NCBI GenBank assembly: GCA_035649575.1
Contig: DASRJH010000005.1
Span: 1 to 49,521, forward strand
DNA length: 49,521 nucleotides
Reading direction: 5' to 3'
DNA from: DASVAL01 sp035649575
Lineage (GTDB): Bacteria > Planctomycetota > UBA1135 > UBA2386
The notes beneath the pieces were generated by a model. That model was not told the origin of the DNA. It searched no databases and was given only the letters and a program-made list of their open reading frames with translations. Position numbers and translations under genes: made by a program. Shown one piece after another: positions 14,879 through 23,391 of this stretch; the stretch's first letter is position 1, and every line of letters begins with the position of its first letter.

Positions 14879-15157
14879 CTACTTCGACGGCAGTCGTCGC
14901 CGACGTAGCAGTGCGACGCCGACGAGGCCGGTGCCGACCAACACCAGCGTGGCGGGCTCGGGTGCGGGCGCACCCGGCATGCAGCCGGCGCCACCGTGGG
15001 TGTCGGCAATGGCACCACCCTGGGTGTCGGGAATGCTGCCACCGCCGTCGCCAATCGGCGGCTTGCCTGCGTTCGGCTGGGTATTGCCGGCATGGTTCCC
15101 GCAGGCAGCGAGCCACCACAGGACACAGGAGAGCGAAAGCAGTTGTGGATGGCGCAT
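14879..15157 (-). CDS. PEP-CTERM sorting-signal protein with a lipobox-like N-terminus
   Basis: A 92-residue protein. The C-terminus has the PEP-CTERM signature: APEPATL (PEP at 66-68), a hydrophobic helix (70-84) and RRRR (85-88), the tag read by the exosortase/EpsH sorting system. The N-terminus carries a signal with WLAACG, a possible lipobox at Cys19. The middle (30-58) is Gly-rich with a short tandem repeat (IPDTQGG / IADTHGG), encoded by imperfect 24-bp repeats at 14991-15038. The remaining mature domain is tiny. Having both a lipid-anchor-like signal and a PEP-CTERM tag is unusual. No exosortase gene is in this window. Confidence 0.8.
   Translation of the reverse strand: MRHPQLLSLSCVLWWLAACGNHAGNTQPNAGKPPIGDGGGSIPDTQGGAIADTHGGAGCMPGAPAPEPATLVLVGTGLVGVALLRRRRLPSK
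14991..15038 (+). repeat. two imperfect 24-bp tandem repeats inside the PEP-CTERM gene
   Basis: Units 14991-15014 and 15015-15038 share CCACC, TGGGTGTCGG and AATG and encode the short Gly-rich repeat in the PEP-CTERM protein. A third degenerate copy may start at 15039. Confidence 0.6.
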
Positions 15158-15416
15158 GATGGGTTGCTCGTCCGTGCGAGCAGCCAGCCGTGGTCACGAC
15201 TCTGTTGACCAGGGGCTGCTGCAGGAGCACTGCAACTTTCCACGCTAGGACCTGCCCATGAGTGCAAGGTGAAATGGCAATGAACCAAGCCTCAGACCGA
15301 GGCATGGCCTGAACTGCCGCAGGTCTGAACCTGATCCACCGCGGTTTCATCCCGCATCAAGGCGTAGGCGCTCGGAAGCGGCACGCGCAGTGAACCGTCC
15401 GTGAAGAGACACGCTG

Positions 15417-15750
15417 AGTGCCGACGTCGACGTGTTCTCGCTGCACGCGGCGGTGCGGGTGGAAGCGCGCGATCGCGAACGGCTCGAGTACCTGTGCCGC
15501 TACGCGGCCAGCGATCGGGGAGAGTCGGCTGTCGATGCTGCCGGACGGGCGCGTTGCGTACCAGCTGAAGAAGCGGTGGAAGGACGGGACTACGAGTGTG
15601 GTCCTGGAGCCGCAGGTGCTGCGTGCGTACAGTCCAACTGCGCAGCCCCAGGCGGTACTGTGGACACCTGGATCACGGCTGCTGGCAGTGGCAGTGTCAT
15701 CCTCTGCGGTACGCCGTGGTCGCACGGTTCGCGTCCAAGTCATGAGGTAG
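15417..15750 (+). pseudogene. IS91-family transposase fragment, frameshifted
   Basis: One frame gives DVFSLHAAVRVEARDRERLE, then YLCRY. The next frame continues TRPAIGESRLSMLPDGRVAY, then QLKKRWKDGTTSVVLEP. Joined, this is the conserved core of IS91/IS801-type transposases (Y2-transposase type), where LCRYxxRP and DGTTHxVxxP are hallmarks. The frame switch is at about 15500. The N-terminal zinc-binding and HUH/Tyr regions are missing and the end after about 15620 no longer matches, so the element is dead. No IS91 terminal ori/ter sequence was identified. It marks a past insertion between the PEP-CTERM and desaturase genes. Confidence 0.75.
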
Positions 15751-15754
15751 CCGC

Positions 15755-16879
15755 TTGAACCCAGGGCCGGAACAACCCGGATCGGCGCCATCACCGACGG
15801 CAGCCGTGCCACTCGACCAGGCCCAGGGCCCCGCTGTGCTGGCGCGCTGGAAGGCACTCGTCGCGCACTACCAGAAGCCCAACGCGCTGCGCGCGTCGTG
15901 GCAACTCGTGAACACCCTCGGTTCCTACGCCGCCGTGTGGGTGCTGCTCTGGTACTCGCTCCAGGTCTCGTGGTGGCTGACGATGCCGCTGGCAGTGCTC
16001 GCCGGCGCCTTGCTGATCCGCGTGTTCATCCTCTTCCACGACTGCGGTCACGGTTCGTTCTTCGCGTCGCGGCGCGCCAACGACTTCTGGGGCTGCGTCA
16101 CGGGCCTGCTGACCTTCACGCCCTACTACCACTGGCGCGGCGACCACGCGATCCACCACGGCACCACCGGCGACCTCGATCGCCGCGGCATCGGCGACGT
16201 CTGGACGCTGACGGTTCGCGAGTATCTCGAGTCCTCGCGCTGGCGGCGCTTCTCCTACCGGCTCGCGCGCAGCCCCATCGTGCTGTTCGGGATCGCGCCG
16301 CTGCTGATGTTCCTGGTCTTGCAGCGAATCCCGCGGGCCGGCGCCGGCCGGCGCGAACGGCAGTCGGTGTGGTGGATGAACCTCGCGGTCGCGGCGATGG
16401 CCGTCGGGCTCGCCTCGCTGTTCGGCGTCGTGCCGTACCTCGTGATCCAGCTCACGGTGCTGCTGGTGGCGGGGGCCGTGGGCATCTGGCTGTTCTACCT
16501 GCAGCACCAGTTCGAGGACGCCTACTGGGAGCGCGGGGAGAACTGGGACTATGCCGCGGCGGCGCTGCAGGGCAGTTCGTTCCTGCGGCTGCCGCGCATC
16601 GTGCAGTGGTTCTCGGGCAACATCGGCTTCCACCACATCCACCATCTGAGTCCGCGCATTCCCAACTACAACCTCGAGCGCTGCCACGAGTCCGACCCGG
16701 TGTTCCAGGCGGTGCGGCCGATGACGTTGCTCGAGAGCCTGCGCGCGCTCGGCCTGCGGCTGTGGGACGAATCGGCGAAGAAGCTCGTCAGCTTCCGGCA
16801 GCTGCGGCGAGCCCGCCGCGGCCAACCGAAGGCGCCCGACGGTCCGTTCACCAGCGGATCGGCGAACCGCCCCGACTGA
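15755..16879 (+). CDS. membrane fatty acid desaturase
   Basis: A 374-residue integral membrane di-iron desaturase. Three His boxes are present: HDCGH (95-99), HAIHH (131-135) and HHIHH (293-297). There are hydrophobic spans at about 55-92, 112-125, 170-190 and 205-240. This fits the family that introduces double bonds into acyl chains and so adjusts membrane fluidity; delta-12-like members have the same box spacing. The TTG at 15755 is chosen because GAGGT lies 7-11 nt upstream; a GTG near 15836 is an alternative. Regioselectivity cannot be read. It lies next to a dead IS91 fragment. Confidence 0.9.
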   Translation: MNPGPEQPGSAPSPTAAVPLDQAQGPAVLARWKALVAHYQKPNALRASWQLVNTLGSYAAVWVLLWYSLQVSWWLTMPLAVLAGALLIRVFILFHDCGHGSFFASRRANDFWGCVTGLLTFTPYYHWRGDHAIHHGTTGDLDRRGIGDVWTLTVREYLESSRWRRFSYRLARSPIVLFGIAPLLMFLVLQRIPRAGAGRRERQSVWWMNLAVAAMAVGLASLFGVVPYLVIQLTVLLVAGAVGIWLFYLQHQFEDAYWERGENWDYAAAALQGSSFLRLPRIVQWFSGNIGFHHIHHLSPRIPNYNLERCHESDPVFQAVRPMTLLESLRALGLRLWDESAKKLVSFRQLRRARRGQPKAPDGPFTSGSANRPD

Positions 16880-16990
16880 GGCCTCCGCCGAACGACACCA
16901 GGCGAGCAGGTCGCGAAGTTGCGCGCAGTACCTCACCGTGCGTGCCCGAGCCGCGCTCGCCGTACTGGGAATCGGGATGACGAACACGGC

Positions 16991-18235
16991 GTGACCTCGA
17001 GCGTTGGCGCGCGGGCGTTGCGCCGCGGTCGCGCGGCCGCGAAGCTCTCCGCCTTGCACGTTGCCGCCGACGCCCCCGTCTTGCACCGCGAACTCGGCCG
17101 CCTCGACCATGGTCGCGCCGGGCCGACCCTGCTCGTGCTGGCCGGCATCCACGGCAACGAACCCTCGGGGGTCACGGCGGTGCGACGCGTGGTCGCCGAA
17201 CTGCAGCAGCGCGATGCCGAACTGCGCGGCCGCATCGTCGCTCTCGCCGGCAACATGCCGGCACTCGCCGCCGGCAAGCGCTACCTCGCGCGCGACCTCA
17301 ACCGCGGCTGGCTGCCGGCGTCGCTGTCGGCCCTCGCCGCGCGCGATCCGGCACAGGACTCGCCGGAGGATGCGCAGCAGCGCGAATTGCTGGCGAGGTT
17401 CGACGAGGTCGTGCGCACCGCGCGCGGCCCCGTGGTCTTCCTCGACTTGCACTCGAGCTCGGCCGACGGGCCGCCGTTCCTGTGCCTCGCCGACACCACT
17501 GACAATCGCGATCTCGCGCTCGCGACCGGCGTGCCGATCATTCTCGGCATCGAGGAGACGATCGACGGCGCCTCGCTCGAGTGGTTCGCGAGCCGCGGCA
17601 TCGTCGCGATCGCCGCGGAAGGTGGGCGGCATCAGCAGCCGGATACCGTCGCCAACCACGAAGCCGTGCTGTGGCTCGTGCTCGGCCACCTCGGCATGAT
17701 CGATGCGCGCGTCGTCGACGTCGAACGCCATCGCGCACATCTGCGCCGCGCGACCGCCGGCGCGCCGCCGATCGTGGAGATCACGCATCGCCGCGCGATC
17801 ACCGCCGAGGACGGCTTCGTGATGGTGCCAGGATTCGTGAACTTCCAGGCGGTCGAGAAGGGCGATCTGCTCGCGCACGACAGGAACGGCGAGATCCGCG
17901 CCCGCAGCGACTGCCGCATGCTGCTGCCGCTCTACCAGGCACTCGGCGACGACGGCTACTTCCTGGCGCGGCCGGTGCGCCGCTTCTGGCTCGAAGTCGC
18001 GCGTTGGCTGCGCCGCGCCCGGCTCGATCGCATCGTGCATTGGCTGCCCGGCGTGCGCCGCGATCCCGCCGACCCGCTGACGATCCTGGTCGACCCGCTC
18101 GTCGCGCGCTGGTTCGTCACCGAGATCTTCCACCTGCTCGGTTTCCGGCGTTTGCGCCGGCGCGGCAACCGGCTCGCGTTCTCGCGGCGCTGGTCACGGC
18201 CCGAGAACGCGAGGCTCGGTCGGCGGGTGCCGTGA
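16991..18235 (+). CDS. succinylglutamate desuccinylase/aspartoacylase-family zinc deacylase
   Basis: About 414 residues. It is an M14-like zinc amidohydrolase of the AstE/AspA family. Zinc ligands are recognisable as His54 and Glu57 (GIHGNEPSG) and His154 (DLHSSS). RDLNRGW (about 100-106) supplies the substrate-carboxylate Asn-Arg pair. The C-terminal half has the beta domain, then a basic hydrophobic tail. Start GTG 16991 is inferred from the onset of similarity; no strong ribosome site is visible, and the ATG at 16978 is out of frame. The family deacylates N-acyl amino acids, but the substrate here is unknown. It converges with the aconitase gene. Confidence 0.85.
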   Translation: MTSSVGARALRRGRAAAKLSALHVAADAPVLHRELGRLDHGRAGPTLLVLAGIHGNEPSGVTAVRRVVAELQQRDAELRGRIVALAGNMPALAAGKRYLARDLNRGWLPASLSALAARDPAQDSPEDAQQRELLARFDEVVRTARGPVVFLDLHSSSADGPPFLCLADTTDNRDLALATGVPIILGIEETIDGASLEWFASRGIVAIAAEGGRHQQPDTVANHEAVLWLVLGHLGMIDARVVDVERHRAHLRRATAGAPPIVEITHRRAITAEDGFVMVPGFVNFQAVEKGDLLAHDRNGEIRARSDCRMLLPLYQALGDDGYFLARPVRRFWLEVARWLRRARLDRIVHWLPGVRRDPADPLTILVDPLVARWFVTEIFHLLGFRRLRRRGNRLAFSRRWSRPENARLGRRVP

Positions 18236-18317
18236 CCGGCGCCGGAAATGGCGGCCGCTGCCGCGGACACGAGCCGCGTGCCGGCAGATTCGAAGCCCCT
18301 TGGCGGCGCGATTCGAG

Positions 18318-21224
18318 TCAGCGACGGCTGCGTGCTGCTGTCTTCGGCTTCTGCTTCGGCTGTGCCTTGGGCTTCGCGTTCGGTTTCGGCTGGACTTTCG
18401 ACGGTGGGGCTTTCGCCGCCGCCTTTTTCGCGGCGGGCTTCTTCGCGGATCCCTTGGCGGCAGGCGCCTTCTTCGCGGCCGGCCTCTTCGCGGGAGCGGG
18501 CTTCTTGGACGCGTCGGCAGCGGCCGGCGCGAGCAGCTTGCGCAGCACGGTCTGCAGGATGCCGCCGTTGCGGAAGTACTCGACTTCGACCGGCGTGTCG
18601 ATGCGACACTGCGTCTCGAAGGTCGTGACCTTGCCGTTCTCGGGATGGATCGCCGTCACGATCAGCTTCTGTCGCGGCTTCACGTGGTCGTTGATCGCGA
18701 CGTCGAAGACCTCGAGACCCGAGAGACCGAGCGACTCGCGTGTCTCGCCCGCGAGATACTGCAGCGGCAGGACACCCATGCCGACGAGGTTGCTGCGGTG
18801 GATGCGTTCGTAGCTCTCGGCGAGCACGAACTTGACGCCGAGCAGGAACGTGCCCTTGGCGGCCCAATCGCGCGAGCTGCCCGTGCCATACTCCTTGCCG
18901 GCGAGCACGCAGAGCGGCACGCCTTCCTCTTGGTAGCGCATCGCCGCGTCGTAGATCGACATCGACTCGCCGCTTGGCAGGTGCTTCGTGAAACCACCCT
19001 CCTGCGACACGAGGAAGTTGCGCAGGCGGATGTTCGCGAACGTGCCGCGCGTCATGACGCGGTCGTTGCCTCTCCGCGCGCCGTATTGGTTGAAGTCCGC
19101 GGGCTGCACGCCGTGCTCCATCAGGTAGCGACCCGCGGGGCTGTCCTTCTTGATGTTGCCGGCCGGGGAGATGTGGTCGGTCGTGACGGAGTCGCCGAGG
19201 ACCGCCAGCGCGCGCGCCCCGAGGATCCCGACGATCGGCGAGACCGTGCGGTCCATCGTGGTGAAGAACGGCGGCTCCTGGATGTAGGTGCTGTTCGCGT
19301 CGAACGGGAACAGGTCGCTCTGCTTCGCGGTGATCTTGCGCCAGGCGGGCGGACCCAGATAGACCGCGCCATACTGCTCGCGGAACGCGTCGGGCGACAT
19401 GCTGCTCGCGATCGCGCCGGCGACTTCGCTCTCGCTGGGCCAGACGTCGCGCAGGAACACGGGCTCGCCTTTCTTGTCGAGGCCGAGCGGCTCGGTCGCG
19501 AGGTCGATGTCGACCGTGCCGACGAGCGCGTAGGCGACGACGAGTGGGGGGGACGCGAGGTAGTTGGCCCTCACGTCCGGGTTCACGCGGCCCTCGAAGT
19601 TGCGGTTGCCGGACAAGACCGCGGCGGCGACCAGGTTGCCGGCCTTGATTGCGCCGGACACGGGGGCCGGCAGCGGGCCGCTGTTGCCGATGCACGTCGT
19701 GCAGCCGTAGCCGACGATGTGGAAACCGACCTGCTCGAGCGCTTGCAGCAGCCCTGCCTTCGCGAGGTAGTCCGTGACGACGCGCGAGCCGGGCGCGAGC
19801 GAAGTCTTGACCCAGGGCCGGCGCGTGAGCCCACGCGCCGCGGCCTTCTTCGCGAGCAGACCGGCGCCCAGCATGACCGACGGGTTGCTCGTGTTCGTGC
19901 ACGACGTGATCGCGGCGATCACGACGGAGCCGTGCGTCAACTTGGCCTTGCTCGGGTCGGCGACGACGGCGCTCGCCGAGAGTTTCTGCGAACCGAGGCC
20001 GAAGCCGCCGTCCTTGACGCTCTTCTGCAGGCAGTCTTCGAAGTCGTCTTTCATCTCGCCGAGCGGCACGCGGTCCTGCGGCCGTTTGGGACCGGCGAGG
20101 CACGGTACGACGGTCGCGAGGTCGAGCGTCAGCGTCGACGAGAACTCGGGCACGGGCGACTTCGCGTGCCAGAACAGACCCTGCGCTTCGTTGTAGGCCT
20201 GCACGAGCGCCACGTGCTCGGCGCTGCGGCCCGTGCGTTCGAGGTAGCGGCACGCTTCGGCGTCGACCGGGAAGAAGCCCATCGTCGCGCCGTATTCTGG
20301 CGCCATGTTCGCGATCGTCGCGCGGTCGGCGAGCGACATCGAAGCCACGCCCGACCCGTAGAACTCGACGAACTTGCCGACGACGCCGTGTTTGCGCAGC
20401 ATCTGCGTCGCGGTCAGCACGAGGTCGGTCGCGGTCGCGCCCGCCGGCAACTTGCCCGTGAGCTGCATGCCGACGACTTCGGGCAGCAGCATGTAGGTCG
20501 GCTGTCCGAGCATGACGGCCTCGGCTTCGATGCCGCCGACACCCCAGCCGAGCACGCCGAGCCCGTTGATCATCGTCGTGTGCGAGTCGGTGCCGACGAG
20601 CGTGTCCGGGAAGGCCACCACGTCCGCGCCTTCCTGCCGCGTCAGCACGCCGCTCGCGAGATACTCGAGGTTGACCTGGTGCACGATGCCCATGCCCGGC
20701 GGCACGGCGCGGAAGTTCGTCAGCGACTGCTGGCCCCACTTCAAGAACTCGTAGCGCTCGCGGTTGCGTTGGAACTCGAGCGCGAGGTTCTTCTCGAGAG
20801 CGTCGGGCGTCGCGAACACATCGACCTGCACCGAGTGGTCGATGACGAGGTCGCACGGCACGAGCGGATTGATCTTCTTCGGATCGCCGCCGAGCCGCCG
20901 CATCGCCGCGCGCATGGCCGCGAGGTCGACGACACAGGGCACGCCGGTGAAGTCCTGCAGCACGACGCGACCCGGCAGGAACGGGATCTCGACCTTGCCC
21001 GCCGTCTTCGGACTCCACGATGCGATGTTCTGCACGTCCTTCTCCGAGACGACATACCCGTCCAGGTTGCGCAGCGCCTGTTCGAGCAGCACGCGGATCG
21101 ACCAGGGCAGGCGCGCGAGCTTCGTCAGGCCAGCCTTCTCGAGGGCCGGCAGCGAGAAGTAGGTGAACTTCTTCTTGCCGACGGTCAGGGTGGAACGGGA
21201 CGCGAACGGGTTCCTTGCAGCCAT
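18318..21224 (-). CDS. acnA: aconitate hydratase A with a Lys/Ala/Pro-rich C-terminal tail
   Basis: A 968-residue monomeric aconitase of the AcnA/IRP type, interconverting citrate and isocitrate in the TCA cycle. The [4Fe-4S] ligands are C442 (SCTNTSNPS), C508 and C511 (YGCTTCIGNSGPL). Other family motifs include VGTDSHTTMINGLGVLGWGVGG (split here as VGTDSHTTMING at 210-221) and GKEYGTGSSRDWAAKG near the swivel domain. The normal fold ends at VLRKLL near residue 898. A 70-residue basic, low-complexity tail follows (KKPAPAKRPAAKKAPAAKG and similar), unlike standard aconitases and reminiscent of histone H1-like tails. The ATG has no Shine-Dalgarno; eight C directly precede it. Confidence 0.95.
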   Translation of the reverse strand: MAARNPFASRSTLTVGKKKFTYFSLPALEKAGLTKLARLPWSIRVLLEQALRNLDGYVVSEKDVQNIASWSPKTAGKVEIPFLPGRVVLQDFTGVPCVVDLAAMRAAMRRLGGDPKKINPLVPCDLVIDHSVQVDVFATPDALEKNLALEFQRNRERYEFLKWGQQSLTNFRAVPPGMGIVHQVNLEYLASGVLTRQEGADVVAFPDTLVGTDSHTTMINGLGVLGWGVGGIEAEAVMLGQPTYMLLPEVVGMQLTGKLPAGATATDLVLTATQMLRKHGVVGKFVEFYGSGVASMSLADRATIANMAPEYGATMGFFPVDAEACRYLERTGRSAEHVALVQAYNEAQGLFWHAKSPVPEFSSTLTLDLATVVPCLAGPKRPQDRVPLGEMKDDFEDCLQKSVKDGGFGLGSQKLSASAVVADPSKAKLTHGSVVIAAITSCTNTSNPSVMLGAGLLAKKAAARGLTRRPWVKTSLAPGSRVVTDYLAKAGLLQALEQVGFHIVGYGCTTCIGNSGPLPAPVSGAIKAGNLVAAAVLSGNRNFEGRVNPDVRANYLASPPLVVAYALVGTVDIDLATEPLGLDKKGEPVFLRDVWPSESEVAGAIASSMSPDAFREQYGAVYLGPPAWRKITAKQSDLFPFDANSTYIQEPPFFTTMDRTVSPIVGILGARALAVLGDSVTTDHISPAGNIKKDSPAGRYLMEHGVQPADFNQYGARRGNDRVMTRGTFANIRLRNFLVSQEGGFTKHLPSGESMSIYDAAMRYQEEGVPLCVLAGKEYGTGSSRDWAAKGTFLLGVKFVLAESYERIHRSNLVGMGVLPLQYLAGETRESLGLSGLEVFDVAINDHVKPRQKLIVTAIHPENGKVTTFETQCRIDTPVEVEYFRNGGILQTVLRKLLAPAAADASKKPAPAKRPAAKKAPAAKGSAKKPAAKKAAAKAPPSKVQPKPNAKPKAQPKQKPKTAARSRR
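18321..18530 (-). repeat. low-complexity KPA-rich tail coding segment of acnA
   Basis: These codons encode residues 899-968 of aconitase, made almost only of Lys, Ala, Pro with a few Arg, Ser and Gln. The DNA has runs of GCC, AAG and CCG codons in irregular tandem order. Such segments are prone to length variation. Confidence 0.8.
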
Positions 21225-21345
21225 GGGGGGGGTGCCCGCGGCTGTCGTGGCTCGAGCCGCGGGCGCGAGCGTTTCTAACCGTCGTATCGCGCAAACGCAA
21301 AAATCCGGGCTTCAGTCGCCGCCCGATCGTGCCGATGGCATCGGC

Positions 21346-22071
21346 GTGATCAAGCTCCCCTCCTTGCGTTCTGTGTCCCTCCTCCTGGTCCTGCTAGGAG
21401 CGGCGTGTGCGACCAACGAGACCGCGGATCTGGCGCGAAACGAACTGCTCTACGTCGACGTGCCGTTCGTGACCAGGTCCCGTGGTGATCGCGCGTTGCT
21501 CGTGCTGCCGACGGCCGATGTGCGCGACCGCAGCCCGCTGCCGACCGAGTCCCATGGCTTCCCGATCATCTATGGCGGTGACGATTTCTGGGAGCGACCG
21601 GTTGCCGAGATGGTCGACGACGTGCTCGCTCGACAACTGAAGAGCAGCGGGATCTTCGGGGCCGTCTCCGCGGAGGCGGTGCCGGGGGCTCTCGTGCTGA
21701 GGCCGACGCTCGAGAGCTTCATGACCGGCGCGAACGTGGCGGTCTCGGGCTCGCGCTCGTTCGCCGAGGTCGGGCTGCGGCTGCAGGTCCTCGGGCCAGC
21801 CGACTCCGAGGGCAAGCGCGCGGTGCTGCACGACCAGCTCTACGGCAACCGCCAGCTCTCGGAGCTCGAAGTGCACCCCGTGAGCCCGTTCCGGCTCATC
21901 GGGCGTGCGCTGCAGATCAGCATGAGCAAGGCTCTCGCAGGGCTCGACCGCAGCAACGTCGGTCGCAGCAGCGTGCCGCTCGACATCGGCGTGGCGGCCG
22001 AGGCGACCGCACCGTTGTCGACGGCAGCGCCGACGACGCCGACGCCGGCGACGCCCGTGCGCGACAACTAG
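21346..22071 (+). CDS. predicted lipoprotein of unknown function
   Basis: 241 residues from GTG 21346. The signal sequence ends in the lipobox GAAC (Cys21) after a hydrophobic stretch. The mature part has a conserved-looking stretch, DDFWERPVAEMVDDVLARQL, and KSSGIFGAV, then LRPTLESFMTGA. This layout resembles outer-membrane lipoproteins with a small alpha/beta domain that assist transporters (PqiC/GNA1162-like), but that is weak inference. The C-terminal 40 residues are Thr/Pro/Ala-rich. An ATG at 21335 is in another frame. The gene diverges from acnA across 121 bp. Confidence 0.7.
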   Translation: MIKLPSLRSVSLLLVLLGAACATNETADLARNELLYVDVPFVTRSRGDRALLVLPTADVRDRSPLPTESHGFPIIYGGDDFWERPVAEMVDDVLARQLKSSGIFGAVSAEAVPGALVLRPTLESFMTGANVAVSGSRSFAEVGLRLQVLGPADSEGKRAVLHDQLYGNRQLSELEVHPVSPFRLIGRALQISMSKALAGLDRSNVGRSSVPLDIGVAAEATAPLSTAAPTTPTPATPVRDN

Positions 22072-22109
22072 CCTCTCGCTTCGCCTCTGCGGGTGCGCAT
22101 GATGCCGGC

Positions 22110-23327
22110 GTGTCCGCCGCCCGGGATCGTCCGCCGTTGCCGACGCTGGCGGTGCTCTTCTTCGGCTACGCGTGTTGTTACTGCCATCGCGCCGATCTGT
22201 CGGCGCTCGCGCCGCTGTGGGCCGGGGACCCCGGCGCCGCGGCGATGTCGCGCGCGCTGCCCGACATCGCTTCGCTCGGCATGCTGGTCTACGGCCTCGG
22301 CAAGATGGCCGGCGGGATGCTGGCCGATCGCTTCGGCGGCCGCAGGCTGTTCGTCGCGGCGCTCTGTGGCGCGACCATCGCCGAGTTCTCGGCCTCGCGG
22401 TGCGAGACGCCGGTGACCTTCGCGCTCTGCCGCGTGTGCGGCATGGCGGCGCTCTCGCTCGCGTGGCCGTCGGTCGGCAAGGTGGCCAGCGAATCGACGC
22501 CGGTGGCACGACTCGGCACCGCGATGATGATCCTGTCGCAGAGTTATCTGCTCGGCGACGCGACCGTGCGCGCGTTGCTCGCGGCCGTGGTCGCGAACGG
22601 CGGCGGGCCGGTCGACGTGCTCGGCACCGCGTCCGCGGGGCTCGCGCTCGGAGCGGTCGTCGTGGGTCTCGGCCTGTTCTGCACGCGGCCCCGCGATGGT
22701 GCGTCGCGCGACACGCAGAGTGCCCTCGTCCGCGCGAACCCGGCAACGATGCGTTCGCTGCTGCGCCCGATGGTGTGGATGGCGCTCATGAACGTCTCGC
22801 TCGTGTTCGTGCGCGAGTCGCTGTCCTTGTGGACGCCGTTCCTGCTCGTCGACCTCTGCGCGATGCCCGCCTCGTCCGCGGTGCGCGCCAGTGCCCTGCT
22901 GCCGCTCGCGAGCGCAGCCGGAGCCCTGCTCTCGGGCCCCTTCGGCGACCGCGGCGCGCGCGGCCTGCTCCGGGCCACGTTCGCGCCGGCCCTGCTCGGC
23001 GCGCTGCTGCTGCTCGTGTTGGCGGGCGCGGGTCGTGACGCCGGTCCGTGGTTCGTGATCGCGGCGCTGGCGGCGACGAGCGCCTGCCTCGCGATGCCGC
23101 TGACGCTCGGCAGCGGCGTGCTGCCGCTGCGCGCGGGGGCCGGGCGCAGCGCGACGATGCTCGGTTTCGTCGACGGCACGGGTTCGCTCGGGGCCGTGCT
23201 CGCGGGTGGTGGGCTGGCCCGCGTGCTCTCCGCCGCCGGGACCGGCGGCGCCTTCGTCGCGCTCGCGGTTACGGCCGCGCTCGCCTCGCTGTTCGCGGTG
23301 GCCGCGTCGCGCGGTAAGCGAACGTGA
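22110..23327 (+). CDS. major facilitator superfamily transporter, organophosphate-antiporter-like
   Basis: 405 residues with 10-12 hydrophobic spans. The N-terminus FFGYACCYCHRADLSALAP and the loop YGLGKMAGGMLADRFGGRRL resemble the organophosphate:phosphate antiporter branch of MFS (GlpT/UhpT-like), where Tyr/Arg and GxxxDR loop motifs are typical. Substrate cannot be assigned. Start GTG 22110; ATG 22102 is out of frame. It follows the lipoprotein gene by 38 bp. Confidence 0.85.
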   Translation: MSAARDRPPLPTLAVLFFGYACCYCHRADLSALAPLWAGDPGAAAMSRALPDIASLGMLVYGLGKMAGGMLADRFGGRRLFVAALCGATIAEFSASRCETPVTFALCRVCGMAALSLAWPSVGKVASESTPVARLGTAMMILSQSYLLGDATVRALLAAVVANGGGPVDVLGTASAGLALGAVVVGLGLFCTRPRDGASRDTQSALVRANPATMRSLLRPMVWMALMNVSLVFVRESLSLWTPFLLVDLCAMPASSAVRASALLPLASAAGALLSGPFGDRGARGLLRATFAPALLGALLLLVLAGAGRDAGPWFVIAALAATSACLAMPLTLGSGVLPLRAGAGRSATMLGFVDGTGSLGAVLAGGGLARVLSAAGTGGAFVALAVTAALASLFAVAASRGKRT

Positions 23328-23391
23328 GCGACAAAAACCCCGACGGCGTGCGGACAGCAGACGCGCCGCTGCGTACGGTGACTGCCAGACT

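Noticed and set aside
15292..15328. TCAGACC / GGTCTGA inverted repeat before the IS91 fragment
   Set aside because: Seven-base arms with a 23-nt loop are weak, and no IS91 terminal motif could be matched.
18300..21278. Plus-strand open frame of 992 codons opposite acnA
   Set aside because: Compositional antisense frame; the aconitase on the minus strand explains the region.
17956..21300. Long minus-strand frame of 1114 codons over acnA
   Set aside because: It is in a different register from the aconitase frame and lacks any aconitase motif.
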